Source: Turritopsis dohrnii
Lineage: Eukaryota > Cnidaria > Hydrozoa > Anthoathecata > Oceaniidae
Direction of reading: 5' to 3'
NCBI GenBank assembly: GCA_027922465.2
Contig: BQMF02000207.1
Coordinates: 1 to 64,000, forward strand
DNA length: 64,000 nucleotides
Part shown: positions 41,780 through 51,512 of the stretch, one piece after another
Position numbering within the stretch: position 1 is the first letter of the stretch
Layout: every line of letters starts with the position of its first letter
The notes under the pieces: model-generated
The model's database searches: none
The model's input: only the letters and a program-made list of their open reading frames with translations
Told to the model about the DNA's origin: nothing
Program-made: the position numbers and the translations under genes

Positions 41780-44700
41780 ATGACTACTAAAAATACTGTT
41801 GTTGAATTAAAAGCTATTGCGAGAGAACGCGGTCTACATGGCTACTCAAAACTCAGAAAAGCTGAGTTGATCGAATTATTAGCAAACCCACCTGTCCGAC
41901 CTGTTCCGCTACCAAGACCTACTAGGTTTAACCGACCTGTTCCACCACCAAGACCTGTTCCATTTATTCCTACCCAACAAGATATGGATTTGTTTGAACA
42001 ACAAGAAATGGGAAAATCTCGACCTGTTGTGAAAAGCAAGTTGAATGAATGGAGAGATTGGTTAATAAATCATGTACCTAAACATATTCGTGAGAAAGTG
42101 AGTGGCGCTTTCAGAGAGATGAAGAAGAAGATTCTCAATCTCTACAAGAGGAAGAATGATGAAAAAGATGAAAAATTGGTGGAACCAGAAGCGTTTGTCC
42201 CCATTGAAATGGCGTTTGAGGGTTCTTACAAAAGGTTCAAGATAAACTCAGATGGAAAAAAGGACGTTGATTCGTTTCTCAAAAAGGTTCGACCCATTTT
42301 AAGTGATCTGATTATGAGAGAACTCAAAAACAAAAAATCAATAAAAATTCAAGCAACTGTGTGGATCAAATGGAGAAAGGAAGATCTATCCAATCCTGAA
42401 GCGACAATCTATGTCGATAAGGCGTTTAATAGCAATATGGAAACAATTCACAATGAAAGCGATATATCTGATGTTATTAATAAGATGTTCAATAAGATAA
42501 TCGAACAGGTTGAAAACCCTGCGTTACCTCAATCCGGCTTTGTTATCGATAAAATTTTAAATATTGATGTGGATTTTCACAAGCTAAAATTAACGAGAGG
42601 CAGCTCTTACTTGCCTTTACCTAAGAATTTCAGTGGTAAGAAATCAGTGATCAATCCGCATAATGAAGATGATGAAGAGTGTTTCAAATGGGCTGTTACT
42701 GCTGCTTTGAACCACAATGAGATTAAGAAAAATCCACAAAGGATAATGAATCTCAAGAAACACATTGATAAATATAATTGGGAGGGTTTATCGTTTCCAA
42801 TGGCGCTAAATAAAATAGATTTCTTTGAGAGGAGGAACCCTGATATCGCTGTGCATGTTTTAACAAAAGATGTGGCAGAAGGTATCTATATGTGTCGTAA
42901 GTCGAAGCATCTTGATCGCAAAGAAACAGTTGTTTTGTTTTTGCTATGTGAAGAGGAAAAGAGACATTATATAGCTGTAAAGAACTTGAGCGGTGTCTTG
43001 AGTAAGGTCAACTCAAATCACAAAAATAAAGAACATTATTGTTTGAATTGTCTCAATGGATTCTCAAGTGAGAAAACACGAGATGAACACTTTGAATATT
43101 GTAAAAATAACGATGTTGCGAAGATTGAGATGCCAAATGAGGGTAGCACCGTTAAGTTTCATGACGGTCAGTACCAGCTCAAAGCTCCTTTCATAATGTA
43201 TGCTGATTTCGAAGCTTTGTCAAAAGAGGTTTGTAAAGAACCGCGTAGCGTTATTGGATCATCCACTAAAAAGGTTGGTATACATATCCCCACAGGCTTC
43301 TGTTGTTATAGCAAATTTGCTCATGGTGAAGTTTCAGACCCTCTAACGCTTTATCGAGGTGAAGACTGTGTTTTACGTTTTGTAGATCATGCTGTAGGTG
43401 AAGTGAAAAGGCTATACAACATGTTTCCTAAACAAAGAATGCGAGACCTCACATATGAAGAGGAACAAGGATTTACCGATTCAGATAAATGTCACATATG
43501 TATGAAAGAATTTGAAAAAGATAATATTAAGGTTAGGGATCACTGTCATTTTACTGGTAAATTTCGTGGAGCTGCACATCAGTCTTGTAATCTCCGTTAC
43601 AAAGTGCCTAAATACATCCCGATCGTCTTTCACAATTTGAGCGGATATGATGCTCATCTATTTATCAAAGAACTAGCCAAACAGTATGGAGATGAAGGGA
43701 TTGCCGTCATCGCTGAAAACAAAGAAAAATATATCTCTTTCTCATTGGATGTTAAGGTTGGTGAATACATTGATAAAAATGGGGTGACTAGGGTTCAAAA
43801 GATACAGTTGAGATTCATCGATAGCGTGCGTTACATGGCTAGTAGTCTGGATAACTTGGTAAACAATCTATCCGACGATCAGTGTAAAAACCTTCGAAAA
43901 TTCTTCAAGGGTGATGAGCAATTCAAACTATTGAGAAGAAAAGGAGTTTATCCTTATGAATACATTGATTCTTTTGATAAGTTTAATGAAACTAAGCTCC
44001 CACCAAAAGATGCTTTTTACAGCAAGTTGAACATGAAAGGTATCAGTGATGCTGATTATACACATGCGCAGAATGTGTGGAAACATATGAAAAATAAAAA
44101 TATGGGTGCATATCATGATCTCTATCTCAAGACAGACGTTCTATTGCTTGCTGATGTTTTTGAGACTTTTAGAGAAACATGCATAACAAACTATAAACTG
44201 GATCCTGCACATTTTTACACTGCTCCAGGACTAGCTTGGCAAGCCTGTTTGAAAAAGACAGAGGTTGAGCTGGATCTATTATCAGATATGGATATGTTTC
44301 TCTTTGTAGAGCAAGGTATTAGAGGAGGTCTCTGTCAGGCTGTTCATAGACATGCTAAAGCTAATAACAAGTATATGGATGCTAAATATAAGAAGACTGA
44401 AGAAAGTAGCTATCTCCAATATCTTGATGCAAATAATCTATATGGATGGGCTATGATTCAGAAGCTACCGACAGGAAATTTCAAGTGGGTAGATGCTAAT
44501 AAATTTACCGCCGATTTCATTTCAAAGTTGGCTGAGAAAGACGGTAAATATGGTTATCTTCTTGAAGTTGATGTGAACTATCCTCAGGAGCTTCATGATT
44601 CACATAACGATCTTCCGTTTATGCCTGAGCGAACGAAGATCAATGGTGTAGAAAAGCTAACTCCATGTCTTTCAGACAAGAAGAACTATATTATTCATAT

Positions 44701-45634
44701 CCGTGCACTTGATCAAGCGCTGAAGCATGGTCTTGTTCTTGAGAAGGTTCATAGAGTACTGAGATTTAGACAAAGCGCATGGTTGAAGCCGTACATCGAT
44801 TTCAACACCAATTTGCGTACTAAATCAAAGAATGACTTTGAAAAGGACTTTTTCAAGCTCATGAACAATTCAGTCTTTGGTAAAACTATGGAGAATCAAC
44901 GTAAACATAAAGACATACGCTTGGCTACCAAGAAAGAACAATATGAGAAGCTGGTGATGAAACCTAATTTCAAGGGTAGTATCTGTTTCAGTGAACATTT
45001 GATGGCTGCTGAAATGCAAAAGATCAAACTCGTGTTGAACAAGCCGATCTATCTGGGACCTACAGTTCTTGATTTGTCAAAGACGATTATGTACGAGTTT
45101 CACTATGATTACATGAGACCAAAATATGGTGACAATCTAAAGCTCTGCTATATGGATACAGACAGCTTTGTCTATCACATCAAAACCGACGACTTCTACA
45201 AAGATATTGCCGATGATGTAGCTTTGAGATTCGACACTTCAGCGTACGATGAGAAAGATAATAGACCTTTACCTATAGGTTTGAATAAGAAAGTCATTGG
45301 TCTAATGAAAGATGAGTTGGGTGGTAAGATAATGACAGAGTTTGTTGCTCTAAGAGCGAAGACATATGCATATAAACAGCTGGATGGAAAAGAAGACAAG
45401 AAGTGCAAGGGAGTCAAGAAGTGTGTAGTAAAGAAGACCATGGGGTTTGATGATTACAAGAGATGCTTATTTGATGGTAAGAATGTTTACAGAGAACAGA
45501 TGACCTTTCAATCGATTAAGCATGTTCACACTATAAAAACAAACAAACTCGCTCTCAATGCGGATGATGACAAAAGAATTATTGTAAAAGATGGTATTGC
45601 TACATATGCTAGAGGACATTATAGATATGTATAA
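41780..45634 (+). CDS. Polinton protein-primed DNA polymerase B
   Basis: 1284 residues, intact. An N-terminal SAP-like segment (VELKAIARERGLHGYSKLRK, about 8-27) and a Pro-rich stretch with repeated PVPxPRP words (36-65) come first. A Cys/His region at about 571-604 (CHICMKEF, DHCHFTGKFRGAAHQSCN) resembles recombination endonuclease VII. Exonuclease motifs: YADFEAL (about 473), NLSGYDAHLFI (about 619), YHDLYLKTDVLLLAD (about 778). Polymerase motifs: A, YLDANNLYG (about 880); B, KLMNNSVFGKTMEN (about 1025); C, YMDTDSF (about 1124). This is the family of Polinton, adenovirus and phi29-like polymerases, which replicate the element from protein-primed ends. Last large gene before the right TIR. 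Confidence 0.95.
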   Translation: MTTKNTVVELKAIARERGLHGYSKLRKAELIELLANPPVRPVPLPRPTRFNRPVPPPRPVPFIPTQQDMDLFEQQEMGKSRPVVKSKLNEWRDWLINHVPKHIREKVSGAFREMKKKILNLYKRKNDEKDEKLVEPEAFVPIEMAFEGSYKRFKINSDGKKDVDSFLKKVRPILSDLIMRELKNKKSIKIQATVWIKWRKEDLSNPEATIYVDKAFNSNMETIHNESDISDVINKMFNKIIEQVENPALPQSGFVIDKILNIDVDFHKLKLTRGSSYLPLPKNFSGKKSVINPHNEDDEECFKWAVTAALNHNEIKKNPQRIMNLKKHIDKYNWEGLSFPMALNKIDFFERRNPDIAVHVLTKDVAEGIYMCRKSKHLDRKETVVLFLLCEEEKRHYIAVKNLSGVLSKVNSNHKNKEHYCLNCLNGFSSEKTRDEHFEYCKNNDVAKIEMPNEGSTVKFHDGQYQLKAPFIMYADFEALSKEVCKEPRSVIGSSTKKVGIHIPTGFCCYSKFAHGEVSDPLTLYRGEDCVLRFVDHAVGEVKRLYNMFPKQRMRDLTYEEEQGFTDSDKCHICMKEFEKDNIKVRDHCHFTGKFRGAAHQSCNLRYKVPKYIPIVFHNLSGYDAHLFIKELAKQYGDEGIAVIAENKEKYISFSLDVKVGEYIDKNGVTRVQKIQLRFIDSVRYMASSLDNLVNNLSDDQCKNLRKFFKGDEQFKLLRRKGVYPYEYIDSFDKFNETKLPPKDAFYSKLNMKGISDADYTHAQNVWKHMKNKNMGAYHDLYLKTDVLLLADVFETFRETCITNYKLDPAHFYTAPGLAWQACLKKTEVELDLLSDMDMFLFVEQGIRGGLCQAVHRHAKANNKYMDAKYKKTEESSYLQYLDANNLYGWAMIQKLPTGNFKWVDANKFTADFISKLAEKDGKYGYLLEVDVNYPQELHDSHNDLPFMPERTKINGVEKLTPCLSDKKNYIIHIRALDQALKHGLVLEKVHRVLRFRQSAWLKPYIDFNTNLRTKSKNDFEKDFFKLMNNSVFGKTMENQRKHKDIRLATKKEQYEKLVMKPNFKGSICFSEHLMAAEMQKIKLVLNKPIYLGPTVLDLSKTIMYEFHYDYMRPKYGDNLKLCYMDTDSFVYHIKTDDFYKDIADDVALRFDTSAYDEKDNRPLPIGLNKKVIGLMKDELGGKIMTEFVALRAKTYAYKQLDGKEDKKCKGVKKCVVKKTMGFDDYKRCLFDGKNVYREQMTFQSIKHVHTIKTNKLALNADDDKRIIVKDGIATYARGHYRYV

Positions 45635-45689
45635 GATAACAAAGAGGTAAGAGGTAAAAAAAATAAACAAAACAAAATAAACGATACCT

Positions 45690-45785
45690 ATGGATATTGA
45701 CTTTGAAGATCTTTTTGACTGCATCGATGATCTGTGTGTCTGTGCGTTATATGTATTGTTAGCTTATTTATATTATAAAGTTTAA
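45690..45785 (+). CDS. 31-residue acidic membrane peptide
   Basis: ATG at 45690; acidic amphipathic start (MDIDFEDLFDCIDDL) then a hydrophobic stretch (CALYVLLAYLYY) and a stop whose last bases touch the right TIR. Lies 55 bp after the polymerase. Composition is like a small virion membrane peptide, but at this size it may be chance. Confidence 0.3.
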   Translation: MDIDFEDLFDCIDDLCVCALYVLLAYLYYKV

Positions 45786-46015
45786 ACTGCTACAAACTGC
45801 TTTTTACTACAATCGGGTATTTCCCCATGGACATTTTTATGAGATATTTAATTGTTTACATTTATGAGTAATTTGTGGTTATAATAATAGAAACTGCTTA
45901 CGTAATCAAATATAACACGTTTCATAACTCGTATCGCGTTATGAAAACAAAGATGATAGTAGGGAATTTCCCGAAATCATATGATTTGGGCCAACATCCG
46001 CACTTTCCTATCTCT
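45784..46015. repeat. Polinton right TIR
   Basis: Inverted copy of 29548-29779, 232 bp, ending ACTTTCCTATCTCT. Followed by CGTTG, the flanking duplication. Confidence 0.95.
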
Positions 46016-46130
46016 CGTTGTACTAACGTAAGTAGTTAACGTTGGAATAACGTTGGTTTTACGTTGGTAACGTTAAACCTAGAACCAACGTTAGACTAAC
46101 GTTAGATAAACGTTGGGTGCCTGCTGGGTA
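46016..46130. repeat. Right iteron arm of the foldback-like element, distal part
   Basis: AACGTTA/AACGTTGG iterons leading to the terminus AACGTTGGGTGCCTGCTGGG and TA. It continues the arm that was cut by the Polinton at 29547. Confidence 0.88.
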
Positions 46131-46164
46131 GATAGATCATTACAAAGACCAGAAGCTTGTTCAT
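46131..46164 (-). CDS. First codons of the split LINE
   Basis: Minus-strand ATG at 46162-46164, with another in-frame ATG at 46138-46140. The frame is open to 46131 and, counting one copy of the TA duplication, joins the LINE frame at 28227 in phase. This supports a pre-insertion ORF of about 1095 codons with its start here. Upstream sequence (to about 46440) is probably the LINE 5' untranslated region. Confidence 0.7.
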
Positions 46165-46494
46165 CTTTATCACAACGCGAGAACTAACGTTTTCTTTGAT
46201 ACGATAATAAGTTTTCGTTTACGCTCAAAAATCATTCACGACCAGGGTCCAATTAACTCCTGCCCCAGTCGTAGTCGAGAGTTGAGGTAAAGTATCGACA
46301 ATTATGGTAGTTTCAAACACTATTTGTAGTCAAAATTACCAGAAAATAACAGCGACGTCAAAAAAGCGTCCGTTGCAGAGGAAGCCTCTGCAGTGCGCTG
46401 ACCTTAAGGCCTAAGGGCCTCTTGTTCAATTTCCGCGCGCTATGTGTAGGAAATTGTTTGGTTTACACATTCTATCGATCTATCTCTGTCACAG
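46165..46494. other. LINE 5' flank, no gene
   Basis: Probably LINE 5' untranslated region or its insertion flank. It includes a short dispersed repeat at 46398-46433. No ORF of note. Confidence 0.4.
46398..46433. repeat. Short dispersed repeat GCGCTGACCTT, copy 1
   Basis: GCGCTGACCTTAAGGC followed by GGGCCTCTTGT. The copy at 56637-56670 differs in the middle only. It may mark the start of a LINE or SINE family. Confidence 0.6.
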
Positions 46495-46885
46495 TTTTTC
46501 GTCGTTTTCGGAAAGTCCTTTCGGATTTCGGATTGTTTGTTTATTCAGAATAGTTAATGACTGACCCAAAACTCTATGCTAGGACTTTAGGACATCCGTG
46601 GTGGAGTTTTAGTCAAACCTTTTAATTATGTTGACAGGTTTGACTAAAATTGGGCAATTTAGACAAGGTGCTGATTTCAAAATTGACAGTCATTTTGTCA
46701 TATTTGACTTAATTTGGACCAAATTTCGAAAAATCTTCAATTTTCATGAATAAACATCATGCGCAAGATATTGGTGAAGTGTTTTTCTGGCCCCAAAACA
46801 TCATAGTGAATTGCAAAGCTGTTAAGATTAAGTTAAATAAATTAAAGGAGACTGTATCAAATTAATAGTCAGTGTACAAGTCATT
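46495..46885 (+). repeat. Fragments related to the element in the integrase gene
   Basis: GTTTTCGGAAAGTCC, TTGTTTATTCAGAATAGTTA and the following words match 39322-39395; TAAACATCATGCGCAAGATA and the following 130 bp match 39781-39945. The intervening text differs. A second, broken member of that element family. Confidence 0.8.
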
Positions 46886-47325
46886 CAGATATCTTGAAAA
46901 TTAGGCTAAAGCAATTTTCTCAAGGGCTGATAGTTGGTCAGCGCGATAGCAGCTGATCTTTCATTAGCGTTTGTACGTCCGTCCGTCCGTCCGTAATTCC
47001 AAGATTTTGTGTCCTCGATTGTAGGCTGAAGTCTGTTGTAGGCTGAATCAGAGACTATTTTATGGTTGTTGCATGGAATAGGTTAAAAGAAGATATTTTA
47101 AAACGTTTTCTTATTGTGAGTGTGGCCATGAAAACAGCAAATCATGAAATCACTGCGTGGAGTTTCTAAAAACTTCGCTATGATGCTACCTATTCAAATT
47201 CAGTGTAGTCAAATATTATTTTACTAGTCAGTTAGAACATAGAAATCTATTATGGTTAGAAGAGAATTGTTTATGCAAAATGACTCTTTTTGCTGGTGTC
47301 GATACATCTCCATTACATTTATACA
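46886..47325. other. Spacer with a CGTC microsatellite
   Basis: Contains (CGTC)n at about 46976-46993. No ORF. Confidence 0.45.
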
Positions 47326-47811
47326 TACCGTAATGCATCGAATAAACGCCCCCTTCTTTTAAACGCCCCCCTCGAATAGACCCCCCCCCCCCTTTTTAGG
47401 AGATTTTTAAATAAACGCTTCCCTCTATTAGACGCCCCCCTTCGAATAGACGCCCCTCTCTAGGGGCGTTTATTTGAGACATACTAATTAAGGCATGTAG
47501 AACTACATTGCATTGTTTCACCCTCAATGTTTTCATTTTGTATAAAAATATGGAAATTTGCGATAGACGCCTTTCCTTTTAAATTTTAAACTAACAGTTG
47601 GAAACTTTGTCTTTATTGACGATGATCTTGAAGATTAATTTTGTATATTTTTTATCGATGTTTATATTTAGTTTATATTTACGAAAAAGAAGAGTTTCAC
47701 AAAAATTCAATAGACGCCCCCCTCTTTTAAACGCCCCCTCGAATGGACGCCCCCTTAAAAATTCAAAAAGCTTAATAAACGCCCCGGGCGTCTAATCGAA
47801 GCATTACGGTA
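47326..47811. mobile_element. 486 bp MITE, TACCGTAATGC termini
   Basis: Ends are TACCGTAATGCATCGAATAA and, read inward, TACCGTAATGCTTCGATTAG, so the first 20 bp match with three differences; a TA duplication is possible. Both halves carry AAACGCCCCC(T)-type words and mirror-image TAGGGGCG words, an unusual C-run pattern for this AT-rich DNA. The ORF 47598-47795 inside is chance. Confidence 0.8.
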
Positions 47812-48230
47812 TTGGTATGCTTTGATGATCCCACACAGCCAAAAACAAAGTGATGATAATATGACTGCAATCTCCAAAAACACACTACTGGAGGTAAGAA
47901 AATTTTTAACACATTATCCCCATTGATGATGCCATGGCTGAAGTATTTTGTATGTAACTGGGTGCTGCTCTACACACTCACTGATAAATAAATCATTTCA
48001 TGTTTTTTTTATTTCTCCTTTTCCTGCCGTCCATCATCAAAGCAAGGGTTTACTGAGATACAATTGGTGACTCTTTCAGGGAAAAAACAATATTAACCAA
48101 TATTTCAAAGCGGTAGAATAAAATAAACCCATTTTACCACCACAGGAATTTGATTTTTTGTGGTGTTTGTTATATATATTGATCAACATACTACCACTGA
48201 AACTTTGAATAATTACAAAACTATTCATAA
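47812..48230. other. AT-rich spacer
   Basis: No ORF or repeat recognised. Confidence 0.45.
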
Positions 48231-48706
48231 TACCTTAAGTGTATTTAATTTTTCGCGTGTATTAAATTTCGCAATTTTTATTCTATGAGATTTTTTGCAT
48301 GTATAAATTTAGCCAAAATCAATTTTTTTGAAAAGGCTTGCAACATGAAATAACGTACTGGTTATGCTTGGAACACAACATGTTCATTAAAAGAAGTATA
48401 TAAGTATATAGTATAAGTATAAACCTCCTTAAACGGACACTTACGGACCAGACCAGAGATTTTGTCCGTTTTAGAGGGGTGTCTGCCTGCAGAGGTTTTG
48501 CTTATTTTGGCTGTAAAAAATGAACTAGTACTAGTAAAAATTTTTAAAAAAATCTATCACATATTTTCGCGATATTTTAAATTTTAGAACTTTTCGTGTG
48601 TATTAAATTTCGCGATTTTGGATTTTTAAAAATTTAAGCTGTACCAAATTTCGTACCAAATGCACGCAAAATTTTAGTTACCGCGAAATTAAATGCACTT
48701 AAGGTA
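48231..48706. mobile_element. 476 bp MITE, TACCTTAAGTG termini
   Basis: Inverted ends TACCTTAAGTGTATTTAATT and, read inward, TACCTTAAGTGCATTTAATT; TA may be the target duplication. Subterminal CGCGTGTATTAAATTTCGC words are repeated within. A fragment with CCTTAAACGGACA and TGTCCGTTTTAGAGG (48427-48478) is nested, itself an inverted pair. Confidence 0.82.
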
Positions 48707-49138
48707 AATATAAGTACATTGTACTTTTGTACTTTTTGTAAGTTCTATTATACACAAAGGGTAAATATTTTATAAAGATATTGGTTTGGTACGCAAAATA
48801 TAAAAGCAATGTTGATCAACCAAGGTTGCGAAAATTTTAAAACTTTTCTATAGAAATTTAATATTAAATTCATCAATTAACATTTCAATGTCACCTTTCA
48901 CATTTTTTTAGGAAAATTGTTGGCGATCTTGTTATATCGGACTCAGTGAGCAGAGTCAGAGAAGTAGCTACCAGGTTTATTGGGCTTATGAGTTATCACA
49001 ACTTGGATAATTATTACTGTAAAACTTATTGAACACTGTCAGAACTAATTGTAATTTCCGAACTGGATTTTTTTGTAAGATTGTTACTTTTGTTTTGTCA
49101 ATACTCTGTGTCTGCATGACCGTGAGTTTCTTTCATTT
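48707..49138. other. AT-rich spacer
   Basis: No gene recognised. Confidence 0.45.
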
Positions 49139-49364
49139 CAGGGTCTAATCTAGTCCAAAAGAGCGTCTGTTGATCGGACGCTGCCCTCTGTATTTTTTAA
49201 AAAATTTATTTCACTTTAAAAGCTTGTATAGGGGGGTCACAGGTTTAACCCACTGAAATAAAGCTCAGGTTGCCCTTTTCCTAAAAAAGTGCCCTTTGGA
49301 TGTTCATAATGTGCCTTGTTTCCCTTCCGCCAGATGCTCCCCTTCCATTCTAGATTAGACTCTG
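49139..49364. mobile_element. 226 bp MITE, CAGGGTCTAATCTAG termini
   Basis: Ends CAGGGTCTAATCTAG and, read inward, CAGAGTCTAATCTAG; CATTT flanks both sides (49134-49138, 49365-49369) as a 5 bp duplication. With the CAG start and 5 bp duplication it resembles the elements at 16612 and 17890. Confidence 0.85.
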
Positions 49365-50607
49365 CATTTTCTTAATTAAACTAGCATGTAGCTTTAGCTA
49401 AAAATGCCCCCGCGCTCAAGCTTTCCAATTTGTACACACAGCAAGCTATACATTAGAAAAGAAAACTTTCCGCCCAAACATTTTGTAATTTAAGGATTTT
49501 TTTAAAAATGTTTTAGAGTGATTTGGGGCCTGATAAGTGGCATACTTTAAATTTTTCGACAAAGCCAGTCATAAAGATTGAAATGTCTTAATGTGCAGTG
49601 GGATAGACCTTTTCATAATTCACTGAAAATTAATGTTTTTGAAACTCTAATATCGTGAAAAATGACAAGGATCAGTGAACAACATTCAAACATTAGAAAA
49701 ACAACGGAAAGTCTTGTTCGGTTCATACTGTTATAATCTACTCACAATAAATAATTGCATTGAATCATAATGCTATTTATAAAGATTTATTCTCATCATC
49801 CCTTCATCTTACTTTACGGGCTGTTCCATTCCATTCCAAACATATAAAGTCTCCGTAAAAGTTCTCAGTATCACACCCACTTTGAACATCAAAAGAATAA
49901 TATCTAACGCGGTTCCAGAATTTTCAGTTGAGCTAACTATTGGTTGCGAATGTTTAGGCGTATCAGTACTCTTCTTCTTGGCTACGTTGAATTACAAGTA
50001 TTAATGTTAAATGAGATATTAAGTCCATTGCTTGCACACTTTCGTGGATAACAATAGATAAAATATCTATTAAACAAGTTTAGATTTCTCGAGTTCGTGA
50101 AATGAATCCGAAAATGTGTAAATTCCTTGGCAAGAGTATTTCCAATAATGTTTTTGACCTAAAAAAAACATTAAAATCCAGTAGAAATTGTTACAACAAT
50201 AGCAATGAAAATAACAAAAAGGAAAATACATATATACAGACCAATTTTTTTAGAAAAAATAACATCTATTTAACACTATCTATTTAATCAAAAAACCTTA
50301 CATGGCAGAAGTTATGACTGAATAAGGTCAACATCGTCGCACAGTTAATAAACGAAAGCAAAACTCACATGTTACAGGTCTAGTGATCACATTGAAATTG
50401 TAGTGGAGCAGAATTGATGTGATTTGTTCAGAAAAGTTCCATTGTCCACTGCTGACATCTTGAAATAAAATTTATAAATTACAATAAGTTAACAATTACT
50501 TTGAATAAAAAATTTATTTACATAGGAATTTTGTTTGATTTTATTACCAAAATTTTTTTACCATTGCTAGCTGACTAACCATAGCTCTTAAGCAAAATTT
50601 ATACTTA
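49365..50607. other. AT-rich region before the Helitron
   Basis: No supported gene. The 61-codon frame at 50102 is Asn/Lys-rich chance. The 3' end of the minus-strand Helitron should lie in its last few hundred bases, but I could not fix a hairpin and CTRR terminus. Confidence 0.4.
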
Positions 50608-51512
50608 TCATGTCATTCCTTCCAGTGCTAATTGTTCTAGCCTTTCATCTTCAGCAACACGAAACTGATAATTCTTTTTGCTCTTTATATCCTGTAAGCG
50701 TTCTAATGTCATTGGTTCAATTATTAGATCTTCTAGTTTCCTTACTCTTGAGATTGCAACATATGCTAAACCGATAAATTTTTCTGAATTTCCCAAATCA
50801 ACCCAAGCTTTATCTAATGTGAGTCCTTGAGACTTATGGATTGTAATAGCCCAAGATAACAGCTGTTGTCTCTCATAAGCTGAACCATGCAAATCAGACA
50901 TATTTGTAATTGGAACAATAGGAACACAACAAGTTTCATTGTCAAGTATACTTGGTCCAGAGTAACAATCAAATTTCACTATCACTGCAATAGGCAAACT
51001 AGGAGGCATATCCCCCTCTTGAAACACAATATCTTTTACTATACCCATAGAACCATTACATAAGCCTCTACTGGTCCATAAATTTCACTGTTTCCTTTTG
51101 ATCTCTCATTGACATTGACCTTTATCACAGTGGTAAACATTCTATAAATACAGAAACCTGAAGTATCTAATTCACCATTTGGCTTCTTATGATACAATAC
51201 TTTATCACCTACTGGTGGCAACTGTGCAATGTCACCAACAAGAACGATAGATATTCCTCCAAAAGGTTTCTCTGTATTACCAGTGGCTTGTCGGCATCGC
51301 TTATCTATCCAACCAAACAAACTTTGACCAACTACAGAGTACTCATCAATAATAATATATCTGACAGAACGTAATTGCTCTTGAAGCTGTGAAAGTGCAC
51401 GCCCTTTCAAATCATGCATGTTTCTACCTCTAATAGGAAGCCTTAAAAAGAGAGTGTAATGTCTTTCCTTTAACATTAAAGGCAGCAATACCAAAGTAAG
51501 CTGTAACAACAC
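50608..51512 (-). pseudogene. Helitron PIF1 helicase, C-terminal half
   Basis: Two overlapping frames. The first (51512-51039) holds the Walker B region YIIIDEYSVVG and VGDIAQLPPVG; the second (51048-50608) holds the C-terminal motif SWAITIHKSQGLTLD and YVAISRVRKLEDL. Between NERSKGNS and the start of the second frame, about 100-150 residues usual for PIF1 (the part with the ARVM..N word) are missing, so there is an internal deletion and a frameshift near 51050. Confidence 0.85.

Larger units (their letters stand above)
29548..46015. mobile_element. Polinton/Maverick, 16.5 kb
   Basis: Bounded by 232 bp inverted repeats that start AG and end CT, flanked by CGTTG at 29543-29547 and 46016-46020 (Polintons usually make 6 bp duplications). 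It carries the Polinton hallmark genes: protein-primed type B DNA polymerase, retrovirus-like integrase, A32/FtsK-type packaging ATPase and double-jelly-roll capsid protein, plus about ten smaller genes. Genes lie on both strands. I did not recognise an adenain-like cysteine protease. The integrase is split by an insertion and the capsid gene has one stop, so this copy is not autonomous although the rest looks intact. Confidence 0.95.
28228..46130. mobile_element. Foldback-like AACGTTA-iteron element (split by Polinton)
   Basis: Termini are perfect inverted repeats (CCCAGCAGGCACCCAACGTT after TA at 28228; mirror ending at 46128, TA at 46129-46130). The TA is the target duplication, as confirmed by the LINE reading frame on both sides. 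Inside are arms of many AACGTTA iterons in opposite orientation. Without the Polinton the element would be about 1.4 kb, with no ORF. Class uncertain: foldback-like, possibly Tc1/mariner-type because of the TA. Confidence 0.85.

Noticed and set aside
29548..46015. Free-living virus or bacterial plasmid origin for this block
   Set aside because: TIRs, target duplication and nesting in animal LINE and MITE sequence show a genomic Polinton insertion.
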